Of a DNA stretch of 46,587 nt, positions 17,285 to 26,045 are shown piece by piece. Within the stretch, counting starts at the first letter, position 1. The number at the start of each line of letters is the position of its first letter. Below the pieces are notes generated by a model. That model searched no databases. It was not told the DNA's origin and saw only the letters and a list, made by a program, of their open reading frames with translations. This stretch comes from Streptomyces caelestis (GTDB taxonomy: Bacteria > Actinomycetota > Actinomycetes > Streptomycetales > Streptomycetaceae), in contig NZ_LGCN01000227.1 in NCBI RefSeq assembly GCF_001279005.1, positions 1-46,587 on the forward strand, given 5' to 3'. The translations under genes were made by a program, and so were the position numbers.

Positions 17285-18475
17285 ATGAGAGTGATGGACC
17301 GCAGGTGGCACGGGTGGGGCACCGACGCCGGGTTGCTCGTGCTGACGTTCCTGCCCGCGCTTCTGTCGCAGCCGTACGTGGATGTCTCCGGACCGGCTTG
17401 GGCGTCGCTCACTGCGTACGAAGCGGTTGGCGTGGTGGTCCTGCTGCTGCGGCGGCGGCTGCCGGCCACCGCCTTCGTCGTGGGTTTCGGGGCTCTTCTG
17501 GCGGCGCTGGTGTGGAGTGCGGGCGAGGGGGCCAAGCTGTCACCGCTGGTCTTCCTGCCGCCGGCGGTGCTGCTCTACAGCCTGGGCCATCACGGTGCGA
17601 GCTGGAGGCGGACGGTGTCGGCGGTGCTGGGCGTCGCCGTGCTGGGCGTGGCGGGTCTGTGGCTGAACCGGATGACGACCGATTCCAGTGACTTCCGGGG
17701 CGGTCTGGACGTTCTCGCTGCGCTGGCCCCGATGCCGCTGGCCTGGGTGATGGGGTTCGCCGCACGGACGCGGCAGGCGCTGCTGGCCGCGGCGGAGCAG
17801 CGGGCCGCCGACGCACGCCGGGCGCAGGCTCTGGAGGCGGCGCAGGCCGCGCAGCGGGAGCGGGCGCGGATCGCCGGTGAGATGCACGATGTGGTCGCGC
17901 ACTCGCTGACCCTGCTTGTCGTGCACGCGGAGACTTTGCGGGCCCGCGGTGGCGAGTTGCCCGACTGGGCTCGTGCCCAGGTCGACGGGCTGGCGGCGGC
18001 GGGCCGACAGAGCAGCGGTGAGCTGCGGGATCTGCTGCGGATGCTGCGCGATCCCTCGGATGCGGTCCCGCTCCGGCCGACGCCGGACCTCGCCGAACTG
18101 GACACGTTGCTGGACGGCCACCGTGCCTTGGGAGGAAGGGTCGAGCTGATGATGGATCTCGCGCCGGAGGCTGTGCCGGGAGCGGTGCAGCTGGCTGGTT
18201 ATCGTGTCGTGCAGGAGGCACTGGTCAATGCTCGTCGGCACGCGCCCGGGGCGCCGGTCCGGGTGACGGTCGCGTCGGTCGCGGGACGGTTGCGGTGCGA
18301 GGTGGTGAACGGCCCCGCCGCGCGGCGTGGCGCGGCCGATGCGGGCATCGGACTCGGTCTGGTGAGCATGGACGATCGCGTGGGTGCGCTGGGGGGCGAT
18401 CTCACCGCGGGCCCGACCGGCGACGGCGGCTTCCGCGTGGTGGCCACGATGCCGTTGGAGTGTGCCGGTGGCTGA
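17285..18475 (+). CDS. Sensor histidine kinase, NarL/DesK-like (HisKA_3)
   Basis: A 396-residue kinase with about four to five N-terminal membrane segments (for example LLVLTFLPALLSQPYVDVSG, VGVVVLLLRRRLPATAFVVG, SAVLGVAVLGVAGLWL), a coiled-coil linker rich in Ala/Arg/Gln, and the HisKA_3 dimerisation box RERARIAGEMHDVVAHSLTL with phosphorylated His in MHDVVAHS. The HATPase_c part has YRVVQEALVNARRHAPGA (N box), then GIGLGLVSMDDRVGALGGDL (G box). No extracellular sensor domain is visible, so the signal is likely membrane-associated. Overlaps the response regulator by 8 bases. Confidence 0.9.
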   Translation: MRVMDRRWHGWGTDAGLLVLTFLPALLSQPYVDVSGPAWASLTAYEAVGVVVLLLRRRLPATAFVVGFGALLAALVWSAGEGAKLSPLVFLPPAVLLYSLGHHGASWRRTVSAVLGVAVLGVAGLWLNRMTTDSSDFRGGLDVLAALAPMPLAWVMGFAARTRQALLAAAEQRAADARRAQALEAAQAAQRERARIAGEMHDVVAHSLTLLVVHAETLRARGGELPDWARAQVDGLAAAGRQSSGELRDLLRMLRDPSDAVPLRPTPDLAELDTLLDGHRALGGRVELMMDLAPEAVPGAVQLAGYRVVQEALVNARRHAPGAPVRVTVASVAGRLRCEVVNGPAARRGAADAGIGLGLVSMDDRVGALGGDLTAGPTGDGGFRVVATMPLECAGG

Positions 18476-19133
18476 GCAGATCAGTGTGCTCGTGGTGGAC
18501 GACGAGCCGGTCATCCGCGCCGGGCTGAGCGCCATCCTGGACAGCCAGCCGGGCATCACCGTGGCGGGTACCGCGGACGACGGCGAGAATGCCGTCGAGG
18601 CGTGCGCACGGTTGCGGCCGGATGTGCTGCTGATGGACATCCGTATGCCGCGCCGCGACGGCCTGTGGGCACTGGCCGAGCTCAAGCGCCGCGGACTGAC
18701 CGGGCCGGGGCGCAGCCGGGTGATCATGCTGACCACGTTCGACGTGGACGAGTACGTCGACGACGCGCTCGCCGCCGGGGCGTCCGGCTTCCTCCTGAAA
18801 AACAGTTCCTACGAGGAGCTGACCGGGGCCGTACGCGCCGCGGCGGCCGGACACAGCACACTGAGCCCCGCGGTGACCCACCGGATCATCGAGGGCCATC
18901 TCCGTGGCCGGCGGCGCCCCAGCGACCATGAGCTGGCGCGGCTGAGGACCCTTACCGAGCGGGAGGCCGACGTGCTGCGTCTGATCCGCGACGGCCTGAG
19001 CAACGCCGAGATCGCCGACCGGCTCGTGGTGAGCCTGCACACCGTGAAGACACACGTCAGCCGTGTGCTCACGAAGACCGGCTGTCAGAGCAGGGCGCAG
19101 GCTGCGGTGCTGGCCAGGAACACCTTGTCCTGA
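18468..19133 (+). CDS. Response regulator, NarL/LuxR type
   Basis: A 221-residue regulator: receiver domain (SVLVVDDEPVIRAGL with the acidic pair, phosphoacceptor Asp in VLLMDIRMPRRDG, Thr in VIMLTTFDVDE, Lys in GFLLKN) and a C-terminal LuxR HTH (LTEREADVLRLIRDGLSNAE, IADRLVVSLHTVKTHVSRVL). GTG at 18468 is chosen because GGAG is 8 bases upstream; it overlaps the kinase stop, indicating translational coupling. It is the cognate partner of the kinase. The beta-lactamase-fold gene downstream is a possible target. Confidence 0.92.
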   Translation: MAEQISVLVVDDEPVIRAGLSAILDSQPGITVAGTADDGENAVEACARLRPDVLLMDIRMPRRDGLWALAELKRRGLTGPGRSRVIMLTTFDVDEYVDDALAAGASGFLLKNSSYEELTGAVRAAAAGHSTLSPAVTHRIIEGHLRGRRRPSDHELARLRTLTEREADVLRLIRDGLSNAEIADRLVVSLHTVKTHVSRVLTKTGCQSRAQAAVLARNTLS

Positions 19134-19173
19134 CCCGTCCTCGGTGGGCTGGGCGGCGAGGCGCCGTCTGCCG

Positions 19174-19199
19174 CGGGGTCATTCCTTGGAGTGACCCCG
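19174..19199 (+). terminator. Hairpin after two-component operon
   Basis: CGGGGTCA (19174-19181) pairs perfectly with TGACCCCG (19192-19199) around a 10-base loop, 40 bases after the response regulator stop. Candidate terminator; it could also be an operator upstream of the next gene. Confidence 0.5.
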
Positions 19200-19349
19200 T
19201 GCCGGAGGGAAGCCCTCCATCGAGCGATGTGCCGGGGGCGCGCCGCTGGCTGAATGGTCGCTGTGCGCGGAGCCTTCGAACGCGTTCACCGGGGTGAACG
19301 CCACATCCCTCCACGCACGAGCAACTGCCACGCGCCGAAGGGAACTGCC

Positions 19350-20642
19350 ATGTCCGCACACACTCCGTCTCGCCGTCACCGGGTTCTTCGAGGGGCGCTC
19401 ACCGTGGCGTTGGCCACTTGGATGGGCGCGGTGCTCGTCGGCTGCTCGGACGACGGGCAGGACGGGGCCGGACCCGCGGCCGGGCGGGGGACGGCGCACA
19501 CGGCTGCCGCCGGGCGCCTGAGCGTCCTCGCGCAGAAGGCGGCCGACACCGGCTCCCTCGGCGTCATCGTCCGGATCGACCGCGGCGACGGGAAGCCCGT
19601 CGAGATCGCCCGCCAGGCCGCCTGGACGAAGGACGACCACCGCCTCGCCGTCGGCGACCGGTTCCGGGTCGGGTCCAACACCAAGACGCTCACCGCGACG
19701 CTCGTCCTGCAACAGGTCGCCGAGAAGCGGATCGGCCTCGACGACACGGTCGAGGAGTGGCTGCCCGGACTGGTCAAGGGCGGTGGGCACATCACCGTGC
19801 GGATGCTGCTCAACCACACCAGCGGCCTGGACGACTTCCTGCTGACGCCCGAGTTCCTGCCCTCGCTCACCGGTCAGGAGCAGCGCACATGGAGGCCGGA
19901 GGAACTTCTCGCCACCACTCCCGAGCAGGACCCGCCGACCGGGCCCGGCGAGAAATACTCCTACAGCAACGCCAACTACGAGGCCCTCGGGCTGATCCTG
20001 GAGAAGGCCACCGGGAGCAGCCTGGCAGAGCTGATCGAGCAGAGGATCACCAAGCCGCTCGGCATGAAGGACTCGTTCCTGGCCACGGACGCGGCCTGGC
20101 ACGCCGGGAAACGCCACGCGACCGGCTACGAGCCGGACGCCAAGCGCCTGAAGGACCTCCTTTCCGGGACCGTGGACCTGCCCGAGGGCGTCGGATTCGC
20201 CGGGCCCGAACGTCCCGGGGACAACATCGACACCACCGCCATCGACCCGAGCTGGGCGTGGGCGGCAGGCGGTATGGTCTCCACCGCGCAGGACTGGCAG
20301 CGCTTCCTCACCGCGCTCACGTCCGGCCGGTTGCTGCCCGAGGCCCAGATGGAGCAGATGCGCACCACCGTGGACGCCCCCGAGGAGGGCGGAGGTTACG
20401 GTCTGGGCCTGATGAAGGTGGACACGCCCTGCGGCACGGTCTGGGGGCACACCGGCGGCCTGCCCGGCTACTCCAGTGAGATCTACACCGACACCACCGG
20501 CACCCGTAGCGTCGCGGTCCTCACCGTCACGAACTTCGGCGTCAAGGAAAGGAAGGCCGCGACCGCGAACAAGGCCCTCGTCGACGCGGCCACCTGTCAG
20601 ATGCTGGGCAACCCGCAGCCCTCGAACAGGACGACCGCATGA
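19350..20642 (+). CDS. Beta-lactamase-fold serine hydrolase lipoprotein
   Basis: A 430-residue secreted serine hydrolase of the class C beta-lactamase / D-Ala-D-Ala carboxypeptidase / EstB group. Signal peptide with lipobox LVGC (Cys about 31); catalytic SxxK in RVGSNTKTLT, tyrosine box YSNANY, and the KTG-equivalent HTGG in WGHTGGLPGY. LNHTSGLDDF is also family-typical. ATG start with AAGGGAA upstream. As it follows a two-component system directly, a cell-wall-stress role is possible, but the substrate (peptidoglycan, ester or beta-lactam) cannot be told. Confidence 0.88.
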   Translation: MSAHTPSRRHRVLRGALTVALATWMGAVLVGCSDDGQDGAGPAAGRGTAHTAAAGRLSVLAQKAADTGSLGVIVRIDRGDGKPVEIARQAAWTKDDHRLAVGDRFRVGSNTKTLTATLVLQQVAEKRIGLDDTVEEWLPGLVKGGGHITVRMLLNHTSGLDDFLLTPEFLPSLTGQEQRTWRPEELLATTPEQDPPTGPGEKYSYSNANYEALGLILEKATGSSLAELIEQRITKPLGMKDSFLATDAAWHAGKRHATGYEPDAKRLKDLLSGTVDLPEGVGFAGPERPGDNIDTTAIDPSWAWAAGGMVSTAQDWQRFLTALTSGRLLPEAQMEQMRTTVDAPEEGGGYGLGLMKVDTPCGTVWGHTGGLPGYSSEIYTDTTGTRSVAVLTVTNFGVKERKAATANKALVDAATCQMLGNPQPSNRTTA

Positions 20643-20981
20643 CGGGCACCGCACCCGGTCCGGGAACGGGCGGTGCGGCACTGCGGGAAGCGCCAACGCG
20701 GTGGCACGTCCCCAGGAGCACCCGACGCCCCCCGCCCCGGCGGCCCGCGAACACATCCTGCGCATCCGTGCCGTAGACCGTGTCGAGCGGTGTGTCGCAG
20801 CCGACGCGGCGTGGTGGCCCTTCGCCCTGCGCGTGGCGAGCCGACCGCCGGCGCGTTCGCCGCCTGCCGGACCCCGGAGCCCTCGTGCCCGTCTCCCGGG
20901 GTGACGGGCGACGTCGCCGGAGCGTCCGTCGGGACGGGGCCGCGCGAGCGCTTCCGCAGGCGACGGGGAACAGTCACCCGG
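20643..20981. other. Intergenic stretch between convergent genes
   Basis: No gene is seen in these 339 bases. Open frames are Arg/Pro-rich shadows. No strong terminator hairpin was found by eye. Confidence 0.5.
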
Positions 20982-21557
20982 TCACTCGTCGCCCTTCCCG
21001 CGTAGGCCGAGGAGCTCGGTCACGAGCCGGCGGGCGTACGCGGCGTCGAGCCCGGCCGGGCGGAAGAGGATGCGATACATCATGGGGGCGACGATGCGGT
21101 CCATGACCGTCTCGACGCCGGGAGTGTTCTCCTCGCGGTCGGTGGCCCGGGCGAGAATGACGTCGATCTGTTCGGCCGCGTAGGCCGAGCACTGGCCGGC
21201 GTTGCTGCCGTCCGGGTCGCCGAGCAGGGCGTCGCGGACGTAGGCGCGGCCCGAGGCGGACGTCATCTCGTCGAGGAACTGTTCGGCCCACGCCGTGAGG
21301 TCGGACCGCAGGTCGCCGTGGTCCTCCGGTTCGGTGTCGGGTCGCAGCCGCTCCACCGCGACGTCCGAGAGCAGTTCCTGCAGGTTTCCCCAGCGTCGGT
21401 AGATGGTCGACGGGGTGACTCCGGCGCGCTGGGCGACCAGGGGGACGGTCAGCGCCTCGCGGCCCCTTTCCTCCATGAGTTCCCGTACAGCGGTGTGCAC
21501 CGACGCCTGGACGCGTGCGCTGCGCCCGCCGGGGCGGACCCTTTGCTTACTGCTCAT
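20982..21557 (-). CDS. TetR-family transcriptional regulator
   Basis: A 191-residue TetR protein with an HTH at about residues 35-58 (LTVPLVAQRAGVTPSTIYRR, W) and a TetR C-terminal region like TetR_C_16/33 types (VMDRIVAPMMYRILFRPAGL). A CTAAA/TTTAG inverted repeat sits just upstream, and related sequences occur in the 23.7 kb divergent promoter, so this protein may control both itself and the amidase/MFS genes about 2 kb away. Ligand unknown. Confidence 0.88.
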   Translation of the reverse strand: MSSKQRVRPGGRSARVQASVHTAVRELMEERGREALTVPLVAQRAGVTPSTIYRRWGNLQELLSDVAVERLRPDTEPEDHGDLRSDLTAWAEQFLDEMTSASGRAYVRDALLGDPDGSNAGQCSAYAAEQIDVILARATDREENTPGVETVMDRIVAPMMYRILFRPAGLDAAYARRLVTELLGLRGKGDE

Positions 21558-21566
21558 CGCGCCAGC

Positions 21567-21590
21567 CTAAAGCACAGTCCTTGCGTTTAG
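21567..21590. promoter_or_regulatory. Operator-like inverted repeat upstream of tetR
   Basis: CTAAA (21567-21571) and TTTAG (21586-21590) are inverted, embedded in CTAAAGCA ... TTGCGTTTAG. The half TTGC-G-TTTAGC resembles TTTGCTTTAGC at 23713-23723 with one extra base. AT-rich compared with the surroundings and placed 10-33 bases before the start codon. Confidence 0.5.
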
Positions 21591-21658
21591 CGGGCCTCGA
21601 TACCCGGGCTCACTGAAGCCGAGCATTCGCTTCCACGGCTCAGGAAGGGTTCTTGGCC

Positions 21659-21995
21659 ATGCCCGAGAATCGCTGGAACCCGTCTGAACGCTTCAGAGCT
21701 GCGCGAACTGGCGCAGCGTGACGCCGTCGTGCTGCTGCCGGTGGGCTCGAACGAGCTGCACGGTGAACACCTGCCGACCGGTGTCGACGACTTCCTCGCC
21801 GTGGAGGTATGCCGCGAGGCCGCCGTTGTCCCCATGGCCGTCACCCCGTCGGTGCGGTGCGGCTCGGCCGAGCACCACATGCCCTTCGGCGGCACCGTGA
21901 CCCTGTCGCTGCCGACCCTCCACTCGCTCCCGCGGGATGTGTGCCGCTCGATCCTGTGCTCCGCCGATCTCATCGTCGCGCGCATCCGGTACTGA
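21659..21995 (+). pseudogene. N-terminal remnant of a creatininase-family hydrolase
   Basis: The frame reads LNASELRELAQRDAVVLLPV, GSNELHGEHLPTGVDD and AEHHMPFGGTVTLSLPTLHS. This is the creatininase (CrnA / mycofactocin MftE) signature, with the metal-binding E and H of the ELHG-x-HLP motif and the H-MPFGG loop. Only about 100 of the usual ~250 residues remain; the frame stops at 21995. A plausible ATG at 21659 is in another frame, so a frameshift near 21680 is also present. Confidence 0.7.
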
Positions 21996-22015
21996 TCCCG
22001 ACGGAGCCGAGCGAT

Positions 22016-22057
22016 GTGTGGGGGCCGGGCCGGAACTTTTCGGCCCGGCCCCCACAC
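22016..22057 (-). terminator. Terminator of the amidase gene
   Basis: GTGTGGGGGCCGGGCCG (22016-22032) pairs perfectly over 17 bp with 22041-22057; the 8-base loop is GAACTTTT on the plus strand. It lies 5 bases downstream of the amidase stop codon and could also stop plus-strand transcripts from the creatininase remnant. Confidence 0.85.
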
Positions 22058-22062
22058 CGCCC

Positions 22063-23454
22063 TCACGGGAGGGGGGCGAGCGGTCGGGCGGACTGCGTCC
22101 GCTCGTAGGCGTGGCCCACCAGCAGCAGCGTCCGCTCGGCGAAGGGCCGCCCGAGCAACTGCATGCCGATGGGCATGCCTGCCGTGTCCTGGCCGACCGG
22201 GACGGAGAGTGCGGGCACTCCTGTGATGTTGGCCGGGGAGGAGAGGCGCACGTAGGCGTCGGAGACGCTCTCGACCGTGCCGTCGGGCCAGGTGACGGTC
22301 TCCTGGCCCGACGGGACCGCGGTCATCGGGACCGCAGGGGCGGCGATCACGTCGACTTCCTTCAGGGTGCCGGCCCATTCGTCGCGCATCAGCGTCCGGG
22401 CGCGCTGCGCCCGCAGGTAGTCGCCCGCGCCCATCAGCTCGCCGGCCTCCAGGAGGATCCGGACATCCGCCTGGTACAGCTCGGGGACGGTACGCAGGGT
22501 GCTTTCGTGGTACGCGGTGGCTTCCGGCACCATCAGGCCCCACTGGGTGGCCTGGATGTAGCGGGTCATCGGTATGCCGATCTCGACGAGCCGGGCGCCG
22601 AGCGCCTCCAGCTGCGCGATGGCGCGGTGGACGGCGGTCGCGACTTCCGCGTCGACGTGTTCGAAGTAGTAGGTGCGAGGCACGCCGACGCGCACTCCCG
22701 TCAGGTCCGGGTCGGGGCGCGGCCGGTAGTCGACGCCGGGGACGGCCACCGAGGCGGGGTCGCGGGGGTCGTGCCCGGCGATGGCGGTCAGGACCAGGGC
22801 CGCGTCGTCGACGGTGCGGGTGATCGGGCCGACGTGGTCGAGCGACCAGGACAGCGACGTGACGCCGTGGCGGGGCACGAGTCCGTACGTCGGCTTGAGT
22901 CCGACCACCCCGTTCAGGGCGGCGGGCACCCGGATCGATCCGCCGGTGTCGGTGCCGAGGGCGAATGTCGCCGCACCACAGGCCACGGCGACGGCGGAGC
23001 CGCCGCTGGAGCCACCGGCGACCCTGCCGCGATCCCAGGCGTTGTTGGTCTGCGGGGTGGTCAGCCCGTAGGCGAACTCGTGGGTGTGCGTCTTGCCGAT
23101 CAGGATCGCGCCGGCCGCCCGCAGACTCGCGGCGACCGTGCTGTCGGAGGCCGCGCGGTGACCGGCCCGGGTTCTGGAGCTTGCCGTGGTGGACACGCCG
23201 ACGACATCGATCAGGTCCTTGAGGCCCACCGGGATCCCGTGCAGAGGGCCTCGACAGGAGCCCCGGGCGGCTTCGCGCTCGGCCTCACGGGCGGTCCGGC
23301 GGGCCTGCTCGGCAAAAACCGCGACGTAGGCCGCGACGTGCGGCTCCACCCGCTCGATGCGGTCGAGGACCGAGTCGACCAGCTCGACGGGGGACAGCCG
23401 TCGCTCCCGGATCTCCTGCGCGGCGGCGGCGAGGGACAACTCATACGGCTGCAT
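22063..23454 (-). CDS. Amidase-signature enzyme (AtzE/GatA-like)
   Basis: A 463-residue amidase. The Ser-cisSer-Lys triad is readable: Lys in GIPVGLKDLIDVVG, cis-Ser in GGSSGGSAVAVACG and nucleophile Ser in GTDTGGSIRVPAAL. The family hydrolyses amides such as carboxybiuret, allophanate, indoleacetamide or Gln-tRNA substrates. ATG at 23454 is chosen because AGGAGAAG lies upstream. The AtzG-like small gene overlaps its start by 14 bases, pointing to a two-subunit amidase of the AtzE/AtzG type rather than a GatCAB enzyme. Divergent from an MFS transporter. Possible substrate: a small nitrogen compound, inferred from context only. Confidence 0.85.
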   Translation of the reverse strand: MQPYELSLAAAAQEIRERRLSPVELVDSVLDRIERVEPHVAAYVAVFAEQARRTAREAEREAARGSCRGPLHGIPVGLKDLIDVVGVSTTASSRTRAGHRAASDSTVAASLRAAGAILIGKTHTHEFAYGLTTPQTNNAWDRGRVAGGSSGGSAVAVACGAATFALGTDTGGSIRVPAALNGVVGLKPTYGLVPRHGVTSLSWSLDHVGPITRTVDDAALVLTAIAGHDPRDPASVAVPGVDYRPRPDPDLTGVRVGVPRTYYFEHVDAEVATAVHRAIAQLEALGARLVEIGIPMTRYIQATQWGLMVPEATAYHESTLRTVPELYQADVRILLEAGELMGAGDYLRAQRARTLMRDEWAGTLKEVDVIAAPAVPMTAVPSGQETVTWPDGTVESVSDAYVRLSSPANITGVPALSVPVGQDTAGMPIGMQLLGRPFAERTLLLVGHAYERTQSARPLAPLP

Positions 23455-23650
23455 CGTGCTTCTCCTGTTCCGCACGGAAGGCACCGGCGGGCGGGGTGTC
23501 ACCGAAGTTCAGCTCGCGCAGGACCCCGACGACGGAGTGGATGTGGTCGGCGGTGGCCGCGACCACGCAGTGGCGGTCATCGGGCAGCGGAAGCCCGGCA
23601 CGGGCGGCCCAGCGGGCGGCCTCGGGCGGTGTGAGTCCGGCGGAGGACAT
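23441..23650 (-). CDS. AtzG-like small amidase partner
   Basis: A 69-residue protein: LTPPEAARWAARAGLPLPDD, then ADHIHSVVGVLRELNFGDTP and a polar tail. Two helices followed by an extended Pro-containing segment match the AtzG/DUF4089 family, which resembles GatC and clamps the cognate amidase. ATG at 23650 follows AGGGGAGA, a good ribosome binding site; longer versions lack one. It overlaps the amidase start, so the pair is co-translated. Recognition is by layout and context, not by catalytic residues. Confidence 0.7.
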   Translation of the reverse strand: MSSAGLTPPEAARWAARAGLPLPDDRHCVVAATADHIHSVVGVLRELNFGDTPPAGAFRAEQEKHDAAV

Positions 23651-23711
23651 GGATTCTCCCCTGATCGAGCCTGGATGGAGCGACGAGGCGCACCACGACA
23701 AAAGCTAATGG

Positions 23712-23771
23712 TTTGCTTTAGCTCGACTGTAGGCCCTATCGTGCCTTAAGGCAAACACATTGCTTTAAGGG
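23712..23771. promoter_or_regulatory. Divergent promoter with three related half sites
   Basis: Three copies of a TTTGC(C/T)TTA(A)G-like element occur: GTTTGCTTTAGC (23712-23723, plus), GTTTGCCTTAAGG (23757-23745, minus) and ATTGCTTTAAGG (23760-23771, plus). The middle part is the perfect 12-bp palindrome TGCCTTAAGGCA (23743-23754). The region separates the AtzG-like/amidase unit from the MFS unit and is much richer in A/T than its surroundings. Likely repressor target, perhaps of the TetR protein at 20982. Confidence 0.65.
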
Positions 23772-23780
23772 GGATGTTTC

Positions 23781-25049
23781 ATGTCCGACGTCGTGTCCGG
23801 CCCACTCGCGCACCGCCCTGTCGGGGGCAGCCGCGCCGGGAAGAACCGTGCCGCCTCCTTCGGTCTGGACGCGTCCGTACTCGTGGCCCTCCTGGCGGCA
23901 TCCAGTGCCCCGACACCGCTGTACCCCCTCTATCAGGACCAGTGGGGCCTTTCGGCGCTCGCCGTCACGGTGGTCTTCAGCGCGTACTCCCTGGCGCTGC
24001 TGTCGGCCCTTCTCACCACCGGAGGGCTCTCCGACCGCCTGGGACGGCGTCCCGTCCTGGCGGGCGCCCTGGGCGCGCAGGCCGTCGCCATGGTTCTCCT
24101 CGCCTCAGCGGACGGCGCGGGTTCCCTGACAGCGGCCCGCCTCCTGCAAGGAGTGGCCACCGGCGCAGCCACCAGCGCCGCGGGCGCGGCTCTCCTCGAC
24201 CTGGAAAGCCCGCGGCATCCCGGTCGCTCCGCCCTGACCAACACCATCGCCCCGGTCGCCGGCATGGCCGCGGGCGTTCTCGTCTCCACCCTTCTCGTCC
24301 GCTTCGCCCCGGCCCCCACGGTCACCGTCTACGCGCTGATGGCAGCCCTGTTCGCCGCCCAGGCGATCGCCGTCACCTTCACCACGGAGACAGTCGCCCG
24401 CCGGGCAGGCGCCCTGCGATCGCTGCGCCCGCGACTCGGTGTGCCTCCCGCGGTGCGCCGCACCCTGCTGACCACCGGCACCGCCATCGTCGCGATCTGG
24501 GCACTGGGCGGCTTCTACTCCTCCCTCGGGCCGGCCCTCGTGCGCCTGGTGGCCCCCAACGCCCCGCAGGCGGCCCTCGGCATGGTCTTCTTCACCCTCA
24601 GCGCCGCGGCCGCACTCACCATGTGGGTCCTGCGCCGCGCCGATCCCCTCACCACCGCGATCGGCGGATGCCTCTGCGTCCTGCCCGCCGCGGTCCTGAC
24701 CCTGAGCGGTCTGCACGGCGTCGGACTGCCGTCCGTCCACGGCGGCGCGGCCCTGGCCGGAGTGGCCTTCGGCGCCGTCTCCCAAGGCGTACTTCGTATG
24801 CTCCTGGCCTCGCTCGACGAGCGGTACCGCGCCGCGACGCTGGCCGCCTACTACGTTCTGAGCTACCTCTCCATGAGCCTGCCCGCCGTCGCCGCGGGGG
24901 CCGCCACCCAGCACTACGGGCTCAGGACCACCTCGCACGCCTACGCCGCCGTCGCCGCGCTCCTCGCCGCGGCGGCCCTCACAGCACTCGCCGTGTCACG
25001 AACCCGAACGAGGCCCCGCAGCAGTCCGCGCAACCGCCCCCTCCGCTGA
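23781..25049 (+). CDS. MFS transporter
   Basis: A 422-residue major facilitator protein with about 12 hydrophobic segments. Motif A-like GGLSDRLGRRPVLAG lies between TM2 and TM3. The first helix contains APTPLYPLYQ, common in actinobacterial drug/metabolite efflux members. ATG start follows AGGGGGA by 7 bases. It is 22 bases upstream of a metallo-beta-lactamase-fold gene and shares the divergent promoter with the amidase genes, suggesting transport of the same compound or its product. Confidence 0.88.
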   Translation: MSDVVSGPLAHRPVGGSRAGKNRAASFGLDASVLVALLAASSAPTPLYPLYQDQWGLSALAVTVVFSAYSLALLSALLTTGGLSDRLGRRPVLAGALGAQAVAMVLLASADGAGSLTAARLLQGVATGAATSAAGAALLDLESPRHPGRSALTNTIAPVAGMAAGVLVSTLLVRFAPAPTVTVYALMAALFAAQAIAVTFTTETVARRAGALRSLRPRLGVPPAVRRTLLTTGTAIVAIWALGGFYSSLGPALVRLVAPNAPQAALGMVFFTLSAAAALTMWVLRRADPLTTAIGGCLCVLPAAVLTLSGLHGVGLPSVHGGAALAGVAFGAVSQGVLRMLLASLDERYRAATLAAYYVLSYLSMSLPAVAAGAATQHYGLRTTSHAYAAVAALLAAAALTALAVSRTRTRPRSSPRNRPLR

Positions 25050-25071
25050 AGAGCAAAGGAAACGACAGAAC

Positions 25072-25971
25072 ATGCAGACTCCCTCCGGCACCCCCGTCCC
25101 CTCCTGGGGCGTGGGCGACATCACCGTCCACCGCATCGACGAAACACCGCTGCCGCCCGCGACCGGACCCTGGCTGCTGCCCGACGCCACTCCTCGGGTA
25201 GTAGCCGGCCAGGACTGGCTGCGCCCCCACTTCGCCGGCGATGACGGCACCCTCCACATCGACAGCCACAGTTTCGCGTTCACCGTGGACGGGCTGCGCG
25301 TACTCGTCGACACCGGCATCGGCAACGGCAAGGAGCGGGCCAACCCGGCCTGGCACGACCTGCGCACCGACTTCCCCGAGCGCCTGACCGCCGCCGGCTT
25401 CCCGCCCGACTCCGTCGACCTGGTGGTCCTCACCCACCTGCACGCCGACCACGTCGGCTGGAACACCCGGAAGGCGGACGGCGAGTGGGTCCCCACGTTC
25501 CCCGAGGCGCGCTACCTCACCGCGCGCGCCGAAAGGGAGTTCTGGGCCGCGTACGACATGGAGGAGGCGCGCCGCCAGATGTTCCGCGACTCGGTGATCC
25601 CGGTCGAGCAGGCCGGTCTGCTCGACCTGGTCGACGTCCCGGCCGAGGGCGTGCGGATCACTCCGGGCCTGCGCCTGGTCCCCACCCCCGGCCACACCCC
25701 CGGCCATGTCGCGGTCGAACTGAGCAGTCGGGGTGAAACGGCGCTGATCACCGGTGACTGCATTCACCACCCGGTCCAGCTCGCCCACCCCGCCATCGGC
25801 GCCTGCGTGGACATCGACCCACAGCAGTCCGAGACCACCCGCGGTGAACTGCTCGCTTCCCTCGCCGGCACGGACACCCTCCTCCTCGGCACCCACTTCG
25901 CCCCGCCCACAGCCGGCCGTGTCGTCGCGCACGGGGGCGCCTACCGGCTGCGGCCCGTCCCGGCGACCTGA
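25072..25971 (+). CDS. MBL-fold metallohydrolase
   Basis: A 299-residue metallo-beta-lactamase-fold enzyme with the dinuclear zinc motif VLTHLHADHVGW, a further His in PTPGHTPGHVAVEL, Asp in LITGDCIHHP and a terminal GTHFAPP. The length and spacing resemble N-acyl homoserine lactonase-like and other small-ester hydrolases. No signal peptide. It forms an operon with the MFS gene (22-base gap). Substrate unknown. Confidence 0.88.
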   Translation: MQTPSGTPVPSWGVGDITVHRIDETPLPPATGPWLLPDATPRVVAGQDWLRPHFAGDDGTLHIDSHSFAFTVDGLRVLVDTGIGNGKERANPAWHDLRTDFPERLTAAGFPPDSVDLVVLTHLHADHVGWNTRKADGEWVPTFPEARYLTARAEREFWAAYDMEEARRQMFRDSVIPVEQAGLLDLVDVPAEGVRITPGLRLVPTPGHTPGHVAVELSSRGETALITGDCIHHPVQLAHPAIGACVDIDPQQSETTRGELLASLAGTDTLLLGTHFAPPTAGRVVAHGGAYRLRPVPAT

Positions 25972-26045
25972 CCTGCAAGCCGACCGGACCGCCGGGGCCC
26001 GGCAGGCTCGACGGCGCCGCAGGCCGACACCTGCCCGGGTGTGGC

